Source: Doryteuthis pealeii (taxonomy: Eukaryota > Mollusca > Cephalopoda > Myopsida > Loliginidae). From it: DNA of 64,000 nucleotides. The translations under genes were made by a program, and so were the position numbers. Positions 44,220 to 55,572 of the stretch are shown piece after piece (the stretch's first letter is position 1; each line of letters begins with the position of its first letter). Location: assembly GCA_023376005.1 (NCBI GenBank), contig CM042181.1, positions 16,018,046 through 16,082,045 of the forward strand. The letters are read 5' to 3'. The notes under the pieces are model-generated. The model was not told the DNA's origin. It did not search any database and saw only the letters and a program-made list of their open reading frames with translations.

Positions 44220-46430
44220 CAGAGGTAAATGTTTTACCCCCCTCTCTTTAAAATATCTACCTTTACTTATCGATAAAAAGCCTGGGGTGATTTACGCCTT
44301 CAACCGTTAAAAAAAATATTTCAAACAGGAGGGTCAAAATATTCACATTTACTTGTCGAGAGTAAAATATCGCTTTCATATTGCATTAACTTTTCGGGAA
44401 AAACGCCTTCAAACAGCTAGGGAGTTAAATAGTTGCGCGAGTTGGTTTTTTTAGCAGTCACCGCTTAGTGTTTTTTTTTTTTAGGGCAGAAGGCCAGGAC
44501 GCATTTATGCGATATGCACCCCGCGCTCTACCACTGAGCCAACACCTGCTAATCAAGTTAAGTAGAAGGAAATGAAAGAAAATAGGAGTAAAAATATTCA
44601 TTTTTCTAGTAATCAAAATACAATGAGTAGGAGTATAAAAGAAAAACGAAGTGGGAGTGAATAATATTGTTTACTATTTTCACTGATGGAAGGAAATAAA
44701 GAGAGAAATATCGCGAAAATTCTCGATTTTAATTCAAGAAGCAAGGGTAATTTTTGCTTTCTAATCTGAGACTCTTCTCATTGATTAATTTGTGATAATG
44801 AACATCACCAACTCGGCACTTTTCAGACCTCTCAGTTGTATGGCCTATGCTCTATCAATAGGGCTCAACAACCCTCGAGTGAAAATAAGGAGGGAAAGGT
44901 AGAGTATAGGAAATAGACGTAGTAGATAGTCGAGTAAGTAGTGTTTATGCTTTGAGAGAGAAGGGGAGAGAGACGGATAGAGAGAGGGGGAGAGGAGAGT
45001 GTGTAATGTTAAAATTAATAAGAGAGGGAGTAATTAATACTTTCAACTCGTGAGTATCGGAGATTCTACAAGTGTGTAACCGATTTATTTTCATCTTTTT
45101 TTTTTCGTTTTTTAGGCATGAGCCTCAGTTTAGGCATGAGCCTCAAATGTATCAGTCTTCAGTACTGCTTTCTCTGTCTCTCTCTCTCTAGGGTGGGGAG
45201 GAGGAAAGTGGCAGTAGAAGAAACCAAGGTAGTAGGAGGGAATAGTAAAGCGTTTATGCTCAATACTTTTTTTTAGAGGGAATAAGAATGATAAAAGAGT
45301 AGAGTGGGAGTATGGAATGTGGAAGAGGTAGGCGGAAGGTCTTATAGCGATTGAATTGGGGTAGTAGTGAGAGGTAGATCGAAAGAGGGGTAAGCGGTTA
45401 AGAGAGAGAGGGGGATTTGTAATGGCGACTCAGAGTGCCGGCGTAACATGGGCCAACACACTACGTGGCACAATAACAACGGTGCACGACTAGAAAATAA
45501 AATTGGTCATTTTCGGCATGATAGTTCGGGTCCGGCATTGTCCATAGATCTAGATGACGGCCAGCTGTTTGACTGCTGACGACGAAGAAGAAGAGGAAGA
45601 AGCTGTAAATTAAGACCTATTTTAGTTTTTTTTTATACTTACATTAACTCAGGTCGACCGTCATTATATGACGATTTACTATTTACCTTAAAAAAAGGAA
45701 AAAAAAGAAGAAAAAAACCTTGTAAAATCTACAGCTATTTGTTTATATATATATAAATATATATTTATATATATATAAATATATATATGTGTGTTTGTGT
45801 ACAAATTAATGATAAATTAAAACTGTTAACTGAATGATAATTTACAGTTAAACATCTCAGAAGGAATTAAAAAAAAAAAAAAACTAAAGGAGACCTTTTT
45901 GTTTTATCTCAAATAATTTCTTGGGTTTTATTTTATTTTTTTGAGAAATTGAACTCCAATAAAACCCTAAATTTTTTTGACTTTTATTTTACAAGATTTA
46001 AAAAAGAAAGAAAAACAAAAAACAAAACAAAAAAGAAAGGAAAAAAAACAAACAATTGAATCAACTGGGCAAATACTTTAATATATTCTGGTATGTATTT
46101 TTTTAAATATTTCACATTTTTGTTTAAATATTTAAAAAAAAAAATGTTGATTTTTTTATTTCTTATTTGTATTCTTTAAGGTTCAATTTTTGAGATTGAA
46201 TTTTATTTTATATTCAAAACATTGTAAATAAAAATTAATTGTTGATTTCTCTATATATTTCTATATATCTTTTATTAAAACAGTGAAGGTTTTAAACCTA
46301 ATTTTAATGTAACTATGATTTTTCTATAACTTTTTTTTTTTTTTACCTTGCACCACATTGCGAAGGGATTTGTTATTTTTTAAATTATTTTAAAAAGAAA
46401 AGAAAACAAATATGAATATTAGATTGCCAG
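44220..46430. other. Purine-rich intergenic DNA with a small CpG-rich patch
   Basis: 44900-45420 is GAGAGG-rich. 45421-45600 is GC-richer with several CpGs and a short frame beginning ATGGCGACTCAGAGTGCC. 45700-46400 is AT-rich with TATATATAAA palindromes. Confidence 0.45.
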
Positions 46431-46439
46431 GAGTTTCAC

Positions 46440-46992
46440 CTTTTTGATTCTAGTTATTTACTAAGCTTACATTAGTTGTGGCACAAGGCCAGTAATATAG
46501 GGTACCTAGTGAGAATCGAACTCACTAACAATGGTTTACTAAATCCAGCTTGCTAAGAATTAAATCCACATGAGGTCCCCAAAATATGATATAGTTATTT
46601 ATTAAGCTTAGTTAAGTTGTGGCACACAGTCAGAAGTATGGGGCACCCAGTGAGAAACGAACTCACTTGTAATGGTTTATTAGTCTAGCTTGATAACTAT
46701 AACACTATGTGAGGTGCTCATAATATAGTATAATATTTATTTACTTAGTTTAGTTGTGGCACTAGGTCAAAAGTATGGGGCACTCGGTGAGAAACGAACT
46801 CACTAATAATGCTCAGCCAATCTAGCTTGCTAACCATTACATAGCTATATAATACAGTTATCTACTAAGCTTGGATTAGTTGTGGCACAAGACCGGAAGT
46901 GTGGGACACCCAGTGAGAAACGAACTCCCTAACAATGGTCTGCCAATCCAGCTTGCTAAACCATTAACACCACGTGAGGTGCCCTACCTTTT
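46440..46992 (-). repeat. Four tandem tRNA-derived units
   Basis: Spacing is 142, 136 and 126 bases. On the minus strand each reads like a tRNA-type SINE head: GGGCACCTCACGTGG, TAATGGTTTAGCAAGC, then GAGTTCGTTTCTCACTGG and GTGTCCCAC. The first and last bases can pair as an acceptor stem. Degenerate, so not functional tRNA genes. A fifth diverged unit is at 50295-50415. Confidence 0.65.
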
Positions 46993-46999
46993 TAAACTT

Positions 47000-47617
47000 A
47001 CTTATTTTGCTAAAGAACAAAAAAAACTGCTTTTGAACCCCAAACCCCCCTAACATCCAGGTAACTGTAGATTTTTGTGCTTGTCTACAGTACGTTTTAT
47101 GGTGATACTCATGACTAAACATACCTCCCTTTTCATAATTAGTACCTGTTAAGTACTTTATCTTGGTATTGACTTGCTTTATTTGATGGATTGGTGTTTA
47201 ATATTTGTGTTGTCAAAACTTTTCTATTAAGTGATAGTCGTATGTATGAGGGTTTATTGTTTAAAAAAAAATTTTTTTAAAATAAGTATTCATTCATATC
47301 TTTTAAGCTCCCCTCCTTGAAAAAGATCGTTTTAAAACAAAGGTGGATAAAGTTTAATAATTTAATATATGCATTGTATACATTTATATATAAGTATACA
47401 AATGTACAATTTCTTATATATATCATGTGTTTGTAAAATCATTTTAATTTTTATAAATAATTGATTATTTTTACCTTACACCTTTTAAACTAAAAGGTGT
47501 CGATTTAAAATAATTCCATAATTACAGGGTTATCTTTCTTGATTGGAGATTTTTAACTTGTTTATTTTTATTTATTAGGGAAAACCGATATTAATTCATT
47601 GTGTGTGTGTGTATATA

Positions 47618-47674
<57 letters not shown>

Positions 47675-48016
47675 AAATTAATACTTTGAATCTTTGTATG
47701 AGAATTTACAACTCGCCCGTAAGAAAATAATTTTTAAAACACATCACAGCTCTAAGTAGTTTTGTACAAATTCAATCAGACTACCAAAATTGTACCTCCT
47801 AACCATTAAAAAAAAATCATACCATTTTCTTTTAAAGGGATTCTGTTGTAAATTCAATCATCTCATAATAATAATGAAAAAAAAATTCTAATTTTTAAAA
47901 TTATTTGAATCTGGACAATGTAAAGATTTTATCATGAAATGGTTTTATTTACTGGGGTGTAGGTACACTTGAAATTATATCTTTTCTGTTTTCTACTATA
48001 TACCATCACCTTATGT

Positions 48017-48076
<60 letters not shown>

Positions 48077-48222
48077 GAATGTGTACAAAATAATTAAATA
48101 TTGATAGATCTACTTTTCTATGACCTGGACTTTATCATAGAAGGATTATATTCGCTGTGGTGTAGGTACACTTGAAATTGTATCTTTTCTATGTTTCTTG
48201 CTATATACCATCATCTCTTGTC

Positions 48223-48260
<38 letters not shown>

Positions 48261-48735
48261 TTGTGTATGTATGTATGTATATAGTGAACGTGTACAAATA
48301 ACATTAGATATTGATAGATTTACTTTTCTACAGCCTGTAGTATTTATTTGAATTCTAACAATAATATAAACAAGGAGTGTGAAATGGAAGAGTTATCTTT
48401 CTTGAGTTGCTCGTTTATGTTTTTTTTCAATACTGAAAGTCATTTGAAAACAACACAATAAGGTCAAAGGTAGCCAACACAATAAGGTCAAAGGTTACAA
48501 AATGACAAATCAAGGGTAAGGATAGAACAAAAAGTCTATTATGTAGAAATACTAAGACGGGGTAAGACACTATTCAACCCTGGATTTTACTAGTCTAATA
48601 TTGTAGTAGAGAGTAAAACATTGACCCCCATCACCCACCCAGTGCAGGTGTTTTTGAAAACTTGTTGATATGGATAGTCGTAAAATTACAGTCTTTGTAT
48701 CTCTGCTCAAATGTAGTATACACTTTATATAGACA
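47000..48735. other. AT-rich, no gene seen
   Basis: Contains two relatives of a segment with GTAGGTACACTTGAAATT (47960 and 48162), each followed by a (TA)n tract, and a small direct repeat ACACAATAAGGTCAAAGGT near 48475. Confidence 0.6.
47620..47671. repeat. (TA)n microsatellite, one of many
   Basis: Other (TA)n runs are at 5829-5865, 5971-5998, 6101-6130, 48020-48071, 48226-48250, 49167-49213, 49940-49976 and 58551-58700. Confidence 0.95.
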
Positions 48736-49110
48736 GGTTTAGCTCAGTCAGTAGAGCGTCTGACTAGGAACCACAAGGTTCCGGGTTCGATACCGGCTCT
48801 CGCCAACTCAGCGTATGAATGGCACAGGGATCTAGGTGGTAAAGTGAGGAGCTGATGGTAGGTATGGTGCTCCACCTCAGACACCAAAAACTATCTCCTT
48901 GGTTTAGCGCTAGTGAAAAGGGGATAGACTCCCTCCTTGTCTGGCTGATACTGACAATAGGCCACTCCGTTGACTTCACTTTTACATGGTGCTCCACCTC
49001 AGATGTCAAAGACAATCTCCTTGGTTTAGCGCTAGTGAAAAGGGGATAGACTCTCTAGCTGCCTGGCTGATACTGACTTTAGGCTACCCCGACCACTTTA
49101 CTTACTTATT
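48736..49110 (+). mobile_element. SINE-1 copy b with duplicated 3' body
   Basis: The head GGTTTAGCTCAGTCAGTAG and B box GGGTTCGATACC are followed by the body, and then the last part of the body (GGTGCTCCACCTCAGA to CTTTACTTA) repeats at 48986-49110. Confidence 0.78.
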
Positions 49111-49162
49111 GTCGTTGTAGAGTCCGCATATGCTTCTTTGTTGATAGTTCTGATGAGTCTAA

Positions 49163-49212
<50 letters not shown>

Positions 49213-49217
<5 letters not shown>

Positions 49218-49660
49218 AAAGTGAATGGAAGTGAATCTGACAGTTTGAAATTAATATTTAGAAAAAAACAAACACATGATGTTAAAATTCGCTGACAGAA
49301 ATCTGTTTCGACCCTTTATTGAAGTGGTCCATCAAGAGCGATGTGTGTATATGAGTGGACCGTTATAAGACGAAAGTGGTACAGATGAAACGTTCTAGTT
49401 CATAGCCAGAATTTTATTTTTATTTTTAAATTTTTAAATTTTGAACATGCATATTCTGTTTTGAAAATAAAATAAATTTTATTTTATTTTAATAAATCAG
49501 AAGCATTATAGTCCACAAAAAAAAACTCAAAAGAGTTTGATGTAAACACACATTGCTCTTGATGAAGACCACTTCAATAAAGGATCGAAACAGATTTCTG
49601 TCAGCGAATTTTAACATCATGTGTTTGTTTTTTCTAAATATTATTTTCATATATATATAG
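49213..49660. repeat. Inverted repeat with 110-bp arms
   Basis: ACACATGATGTTAAAATTCG and the AATCTGTTTCGA block (49270-49340) are repeated inverted at 49549-49640, separated by about 200 bp of AT-rich DNA. Confidence 0.75.
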
Positions 49661-49938
49661 GAAGTGCGTGGTGTAATGGTTAAAGTCATGAGAAATGGAC
49701 TTGTCGCCCCGAGTTCAAATTCTGGACGTGGTAATTGCATTTCACTTAGCGCTAATACCCTTGGTAAAGGTATGAATCCTACTCTCCCTCCAGCTATGGG
49801 TAAATAGTAGGGCAGACTGGGCTCTTTAACCTTGGTTAGGTAACCGGTCTAGGAGAAGGAAAACTCTGAATTCAAACCTGCTGAACTCCGCTTAAGAAAT
49901 TGACTTTGTGTCACATCCTGCTCGTGCGGAGGGGTTGG

Positions 49939-49945
<7 letters not shown>
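49659..49945 (+). mobile_element. tRNA-derived SINE-2, copy a
   Basis: Head with A box (GTGGTGTAATGGTTAAAG) and B box (GAGTTCAAATTCTGG), body including CTCCCTCCAGCTATGGG, end GTGCGGAGGGGTTGGT followed by a (TA)n tail. Confidence 0.78.
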
Positions 49946-49980
<35 letters not shown>

Positions 49981-50462
49981 GATTTAGTGTGAAGCATGAG
50001 TAAAGTGTGAAATAAATGAGAAACTGTTGGATGTTATGTAAATTCATTTCAATAGTTTCTTAGAAAGGAATTACGCAGGATAGGTTGCAAGGTAGGAGTT
50101 TGAAGGCTTTAGTTGTTTCCTCAGATCATAAATAAAAAAAAAAAACCCTACAATTTAAGAAACTTTAGTTGGGACCCATAAATTTTGCCAGGGACACATT
50201 ACAGGATGCACTAAATCAAAAAGCTATCTGCATTACTGCTGTTTTATACTCAAACAAGAGGAACAACCGTAGTGTAGGTGTTTACCGAACCTGTTCACCA
50301 CAAGTAGAAGTGACACATGGTCCCAAGTATGGGGCATCCAGTGACTATTGAACACTCTATTCAGTAGTAATGAACCTCGGAGACTAGCTTGCTAACCATT
50401 ACACCACAATAGGATACCCTAGGAACAACTCCAGTGTGAGGCATATCAAACACTCTACACTG

Positions 50463-50808
50463 TTATCCTAGTGGATGAGCAGTCCATGACTTGCAACAGT
50501 TCACTTAGGCTAGACGGGCGGTTGGAGAGGCCCCTCTGATCAATCGGCTGGTCACATCAAGCCATAGCACATATTGCCCTTATGGCAATCCCAAGCCTTT
50601 TTTATCATGGGTGCTAGAAGTCGGTGGCTGGTCACATCAAGCCATAGAACCTATTGCCCTTATGGCAATCCCAAGCCTTTTTTTATCATGGGTGCTAGAA
50701 GTCGGTGGCTGAGGGTTTTCATGTCCTGGGTATGACATTAAACTCTATCTGATGGTGAGGTTCCAGTTTTGGATGTGTGGGGAACGTGGAGCATTCTTCA
50801 TCACCATA
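50463..50808 (+). mobile_element. Family B retroposon with internal duplication
   Basis: An 80-bp segment (GGTCACATCAAGCCATAG to GAAGTCGGTGGCTG) is present twice in tandem. The 3' end is replaced by a family F half-MITE. Confidence 0.6.
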
Positions 50809-50939
50809 AAAAATACATTTAACGCCCTAAGTTGGTTGTTTTCTTTCAAGTAACACCATAGCTGGGGTCGTTATTTTAATAGTCACCAGGTAGCAATTTA
50901 TGAGGCAGGAGACTGGGATGCACTTCCTCATTAATTACC
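50809..50939. mobile_element. Family F MITE, solo right half
   Basis: Only one arm is present (ACGCCCTAAGTTGGTTGTTT through TCATTAATTACC). It truncates the 3' end of the retroposon at 50463-50808. A more diverged half-arm is at about 44420-44510. Confidence 0.65.
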
Positions 50940-50954
50940 CAAAAAATTAAAATT

Positions 50955-51110
50955 AAGTTTTATTACAAAATTTGTGGGTTCAGTTTTTTCTGGGTCACCC
51001 TGTAATATTATGTTACTCAACTAGGGGTGGGTGGGGTTGGGGTTGGGGTTTAGGGTTAGTTTAATGGGAAAATAATTTGGGTTCTGTTTTTTTTCTGGGA
51101 CACTCTGTAA
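50955..51110. mobile_element. Palindromic repeat related to 57066-57363
   Basis: Contains TTTTCTGGGTCACCCTGTAA and, further on, AATTTGGGTTCTG with a GGTTGGGGTTTAGGGTTAG hinge. The arrangement is partly rearranged. Confidence 0.45.
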
Positions 51111-51473
51111 TATCATGTTACTCAACTAGGAAATAACCATCTTGAATAGCAAGACCTGTGGATATACCACAATATGATAATTTAATTATTACAATGTTTG
51201 ATGATTACTTAAGAGCTATTGCTAAATAGTTCAATATGTAAAAAGTATAATAATCTTGATTTAACTCTTTACTAGCAGGACCTGTGGATATACCACAGTA
51301 TAATTTAATTATTACAACATTTGATGATTACTTAAGAGCTATTGCTAAATACTTCAATATGTAAAAAGTATAATAGTCTTGAATAGCAGGACCTGTGGAT
51401 ATACCACAGTAGTATGTTAATTTATTACATTTGATATGTTTACTTAAGGGCTATTGCAAATAGTTCAATATGT

Positions 51474-51731
51474 AAAGTAAGTAAAGTCGTCGGGGCGGCC
51501 TAAAGTCGGTATCAGCTAATCAGCGAGGGAGTCTATCCCCTTTTCAATAGCGCTAGACCAAGGAGATTGTTTTAGCATCTGAGGTGGAGCGCCACACCTA
51601 CCATCAGCTCCTTACTTTACCGCACAGATCCCTGTGCTACTCATACGCTGAGTTGGCGAGGACCGGAATCGAACTAGGAATCGTGTGGTTTCTAGCCGAA
51701 CGCTCTACTGACTGAGCTAATCCGGCCCTGT
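51474..51731 (-). mobile_element. SINE-1 copy c
   Basis: A full-length copy on the minus strand: head at 51731 with TTAGCTCAGTCAGTAGAG, tail ending in AGTAAAG repeats near 51474. It interrupts a small duplicated AT-rich unit containing TTCAATATGTAAA. Confidence 0.78.
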
Positions 51732-52574
51732 TCAATATGTAAAAGTATAATAATCTTGATTTTAACTCTCTCTCACTCTCTTTCTTTCTTTCATTTTCAT
51801 CTTTTCATCATGTTTGATAATGCCGCAATTCTTGGGAAAATCAACAGATGGTTGATGGCAGCTAAATATTTTGTTATATAGATAAAATCTAAAATAAAAA
51901 TTTGAAAAAAAAATGTCAAACAAATTGTTCAAATCATTCCTCTCTTATCATTATTAATGAAGGGTTGACTTACCTAATCATCCAAAGCTCGTAATCCGTA
52001 CAGAGAAAAGTGTTACTGTCCACGTATCCCATTTAAATACAATGTACCGCGCATTTGATTGGTTGTTAGCAATAACCAATCAGATGAGCAGGATTAGAGT
52101 TCTACAACCGTCAAAAAAAAAACAAATAAAAGTCGAGCGTCTTTCAATCAAACGTCTTTTAGCGTCTATTGTTGGTGGTTGAACCAGAGCTTTGGTCACC
52201 TCTGATAGGGTCAGCAAGGCGAGGGAAGTCTGATGTTGGAAGACCCGAAACTTCCCAATGAACCTTGCAGATTACATCACTGACGACAACCACCAGTGCC
52301 CCAAATGTAGGAGCGTATATTAAAAGTATCTTTTCATTATGTTTGATTTCTGAAAGAGTGTATTTATCATAAGAAACTTAAGTGATTCTCTTTTGTACAT
52401 TTTGTCTATTTAACTTTATATTATTTCAATTGATAATGCCGCATTTCTTGGGAAAATCAACAGATGGTTGATGGCAGCTAAATATTTTGTTGGGTCTTAT
52501 TTCTTATTATTGAATCGCATCAATATTATTTTTTCATTAAAGAAAAGTCAGGGATATAAATGCATTTCGTATTT

Positions 52575-52817
52575 CTATAGGGAATATTTCTCTGAATTTT
52601 TTAGGTGAGGCTTGATAATTGGTGTTATTTGGATTATTCGGACTATTGTCCTCATCTTTATTGTTATCTGTACAATGTTTTGGCTGATGTGCCCTCCGGC
52701 CTTCTTCAGGTATTTCTTGTTAGACTCAAGAACCTTCTCTTCGAACTCTGAACCCAACCCTTTATTCAATCCATGGGGGTATACTGTTCTCATTCCACTA
52801 AACATGACTGGGTACAT
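52575..52817 (-). pseudogene. Possible Penelope-like element 3' end (GIY-YIG-type tail)
   Basis: The minus-strand frame holds FSGMRTVYPHGLNKGLGSEF, resembling the T-x-P-x-G-L-N block in the endonuclease tail of Penelope-like retroelements. Just after it a CTGAAGAAGGCC...GCCAAAACATTG motif occurs, often found downstream of such elements. The frame is short and the call is tentative. Confidence 0.4.
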
Positions 52818-52917
52818 GTGTTTAGCTGTGTTAATTACAACTTTAATTAATTACTTTATTTCAAAATTTTATCGACATTAAATGACCCAGCGAGGTTAAT
52901 ATGCCACAAACCAAACC

Positions 52918-52962
52918 AAACCACACGAGCAGGATGCGACACAAGGACAATTTCTTTTTAGT
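52918..52962 (-). mobile_element. SINE-2 3' fragment
   Basis: Complement of the SINE-2 end (TGTGTCGCATCCTGCTCGTG). It adjoins the MITE at 52983. Confidence 0.55.
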
Positions 52963-53097
52963 CAGAGTTTAACAAAATCTTCTTAGCTCTTAACATCCTG
53001 TTGAGAATTTTCTAAGTCTAGAGGAGCCCCATTCCTATAAGGATATATAGAAATAGCTAAAAATGGCTTTTTCATTTAAAGTTCCCTGTTATTTCCC

Positions 53098-54505
53098 GTG
53101 TGGTGGACCGGAAGTTATCACTCCGAAGGATAGAAGTAAAATGACGAAAAATAACGTTCTGTGCAGGTGGATCACGCAGCATGTGAAAAGAAAAATTGAA
53201 ATATTAAAATTATTAATTATTGACCAATCAGAGACGTTCGCGTCTAAGATAATTTATCAAATAAACTCCTTTCTGGAGCCGACCAATTTCTTATAAATGA
53301 GGAAGATTTTTCAGAGATCAGCAGAGATGACAAAACCAATTTGTCTGAATACACCATGCATTTTGCACTGATGAAATTTAGCCCTTTAATGCATAAGGTA
53401 TAATAATCTCTCTCTCTCTCTCTCTCTTTCTCTTCTCTTTCTCTTTCTCTCACTCTTTCTCTCACTCTTTCTCTTTCTCTCACTCTTTCTCTTTCTCTCA
53501 CTCTTTCTCTCTTTCTCTCACTCTTTCTTCTTTCTTTCACTCTTTCTTTTCTTCTTCTTTTTCTTCTTTCATTCTTTCTTTTTTCATTCTTTCTTTTTCA
53601 TTCTTTTCTTTTCATTCTTTCATTCTTTCTTTCATTCTTTTTCTTCTTTCTTTTTCATTCTTTCATTCTTTCTTTTTTCATTCTTTCATTCTTTCTTTTT
53701 CATTCTTTCATTCTTCTTTTTCATTCTTCATTCTTTTCTTTCATTTCTTTCATTCTTTCTTCATTCTTTCTTTCATTTTTCTTTCATTCTTTCATTCTTC
53801 ATTCTTTCATTTTCATTCTTTCATTTTCATTCTTTCATTCTTTCATTCTTTCATTCATTCTTTCATTCATTTTCATTCATTCTTTCTTCATTCATTCTTT
53901 CATTCTTCTTTCATTCATTCTTCATTCTTTCTTTTTCTTTCTTTCATTCTTTCATTCTTTCATTCTTTCATTCATTCATTCATTCTTCTTCATTCATTCA
54001 TTCTTCTTCATTCATTCATTCTTTCATTCATTCTTTCATTCATTCTTTCATTCTTCATTCATTCTTTCTTTCATTCATTCTTCATTCTTTCTTTCATTCA
54101 TTCTTTCATTCTTTCTTTCATTCTTTCATTCATTCATTTCTTTCATTCTTTCTTCATTCACTCTTTCATTCATTCTTTCATTCTTTCTTTCGATTCTTTC
54201 TTTCTTTCTTTCTTTCTTTCACTCTTTCTTTCTTTCTTTCTTTCTTTCACTCTTTCAGAGACTGCTGCTTCGACTTTGAGACTTACATTTCTACACTTAT
54301 ATTACATGAACATTCAAAAAAAGGACTTTTACAGGACATTACCCAGTATTCTCTACTACCAATGTAATTTTTGTGCCAGTACATATTTTGTTTGTTATAT
54401 GTATGAGTTCTTTGTCTTTTCTGCTATTTATTAATATATTATTATAGTGTGATGAGTACTTTACCAAAATACTTATTAATAACCGCCTCTCACCCACTAT
54501 ACCTG
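53098..54505 (+). mobile_element. Dispersed element D, copy 2, with giant pyrimidine microsatellite
   Basis: Its left part (CCAATCAGAGACGTTCGCG region) and right part (ACATGAACATTCAAAA to CTCACCCACTATA) match the two ends of the sequence at 39763-41175. Between them 53404-54260 is a (TTTC)n/(ATTC)n tract absent from the other copy. Class unknown; no coding frame. Confidence 0.5.
53404..54260. repeat. Pyrimidine microsatellite (CT, TTTC, ATTC)
   Basis: About 850 bp of CTCTTTCT, then CATTCTTT variants. The long acidic/basic open frames across it are artefacts. Confidence 0.95.
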
Positions 54506-54654
54506 TAAATCAAAGACTGCTAAATATGTTTAATATTACATTTAAACAAAGGCTATTGTTTGGGGTAGATTAGGAAAACAAATGTGACTTCTGGCCGGGT
54601 AGAACGAGCCGGTATGGGACGGTAAGAGTTAAAGACTAAGGTAATTGTTATCTC

Positions 54655-54697
54655 CTCTCCTTTTCTCTCTCTCACTCTCTCTCTTTCTCTCTCACTC

Positions 54698-54730
<33 letters not shown>

Positions 54731-54841
54731 CTCTCTCTCTTTCTCTCTTTCTTTCTCTTTCTCTCACTTTCTTTCTTTCTCTTTCTCTCACTTTCTTTCT
54801 TTCTCTTTCTCTCACTTTCTTTCTTTCTCTCTCTCTCACTT

Positions 54842-54877
<36 letters not shown>

Positions 54878-54885
54878 ACTTGATC
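54655..54885. repeat. (CT)n/(TTTC)n microsatellite
   Basis: Imperfect CTCTTTCTCTCACTTTCTTT tract immediately right of the TTAA MITE. Confidence 0.95.
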
Positions 54886-55015
54886 AATAGAAACTAATTA
54901 AGGTGAGAAAAGAAATTGTCCGATCTTCAACAATTAAATTTATCTCGGCCAAACAAAGAATCAAGTGTTGTTACTATCATAAAAAATATTTAGATGCTGT
55001 TACATCATGAACTGG

Positions 55016-55565
55016 GGTTGGGTTAGCTCAAACCGTCCTTCGGGACGGGGGTCCGGTGTGCTTCGGCCACAGGACCAGTTGTGTTAAATTAATAGCGTCG
55101 ATCCCAGGGGGCTATCCCCCCAGGCAATACCTGCCGCCTGAGGTGCCCCCTTGAGGGGGAATGCCGACGGGATCGACGCAATTTTTGTTCTCTCCCACCC
55201 ATTAGCTTCGGCTTGTGGGTAGGCCCATGTTAAAACGAGGCCTTGTGCCCAGTCCATACAGGTGGTGTATGATACAAATAAACTCTCAAACCGTCCTTCG
55301 GGCCGGGGGTCCAGTGAGCTTTGGCCACTGGACCGGTGAGTTGTGTTAAATTAATCGGTAGAGCGTTCGGCCAGAAACCACAAGGTTCCTAGTTCGATAC
55401 CTGCCCTCGCCAACTCAGTGTATGAGTAGCACAGGGATCTGTGTGATAAAGGAGCTGATGGCAGGTGTGGCGCTTCACCTCAGACAAAAGTGAAAAGGGG
55501 ATAGACTCCCTCGCTGATTGACTGATACCGACTTTAGGCTGCCCCGACGACTTTACTTTTACTTA
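55016..55565 (+). mobile_element. SINE-1 copy d, interrupted in the A box
   Basis: The SINE head stops at GGGTTAGCTCA and resumes at CGGTAGAGCGTTCGG, with 325 bp of unrelated GC-rich DNA between (55031-55355). The B box and body to ACGACTTTACTTTTAC are intact. Confidence 0.75.
55031..55355 (+). other. GC-rich, hairpin-dense insert inside a SINE
   Basis: A 258-bp unit present 1.26 times: 55031-55093 repeats as 55289-55355. It can fold into many perfect hairpins, including CCGTCC-TTCG-GGACGG, an 11-bp stem (55095-55105 with 55169-55179) enclosing three small hairpins, and AGC-TTCG-GCT within CCCAC/GTGGG arms. No coding frame and no family recognised. Confidence 0.7.
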
Positions 55566-55572
55566 CATCATG

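Larger units (their letters stand above)
52983..54632 (+). mobile_element. piggyBac-like MITE copy 3, split by a 1.4-kb insertion
   Basis: The left half (52987-53097) and right half (54506-54628, then TTAA) are the two ends of the same MITE. A 1408-bp insertion (53098-54505) breaks it at the point that reads ATTTCCCTTAAATC in copy 1. The left flank is TTAG, one change from TTAA. Confidence 0.65.

Noticed and set aside
52221..52257. Active hammerhead ribozyme
   Set aside because: CTGATG and GAAAC are present, but GGGAAG and CTTCCC on either side would pair with each other, which is not hammerhead topology, and stem II is weak.
52612..52881. Plus-strand membrane-like open frame
   Set aside because: The hydrophobic frame is the complement of the retroelement-like frame on the minus strand.
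53244..54890. Arg/Glu or Leu/Ser repeat open frames
   Set aside because: Direct translations of (CT)n and (TTTC)n microsatellites.
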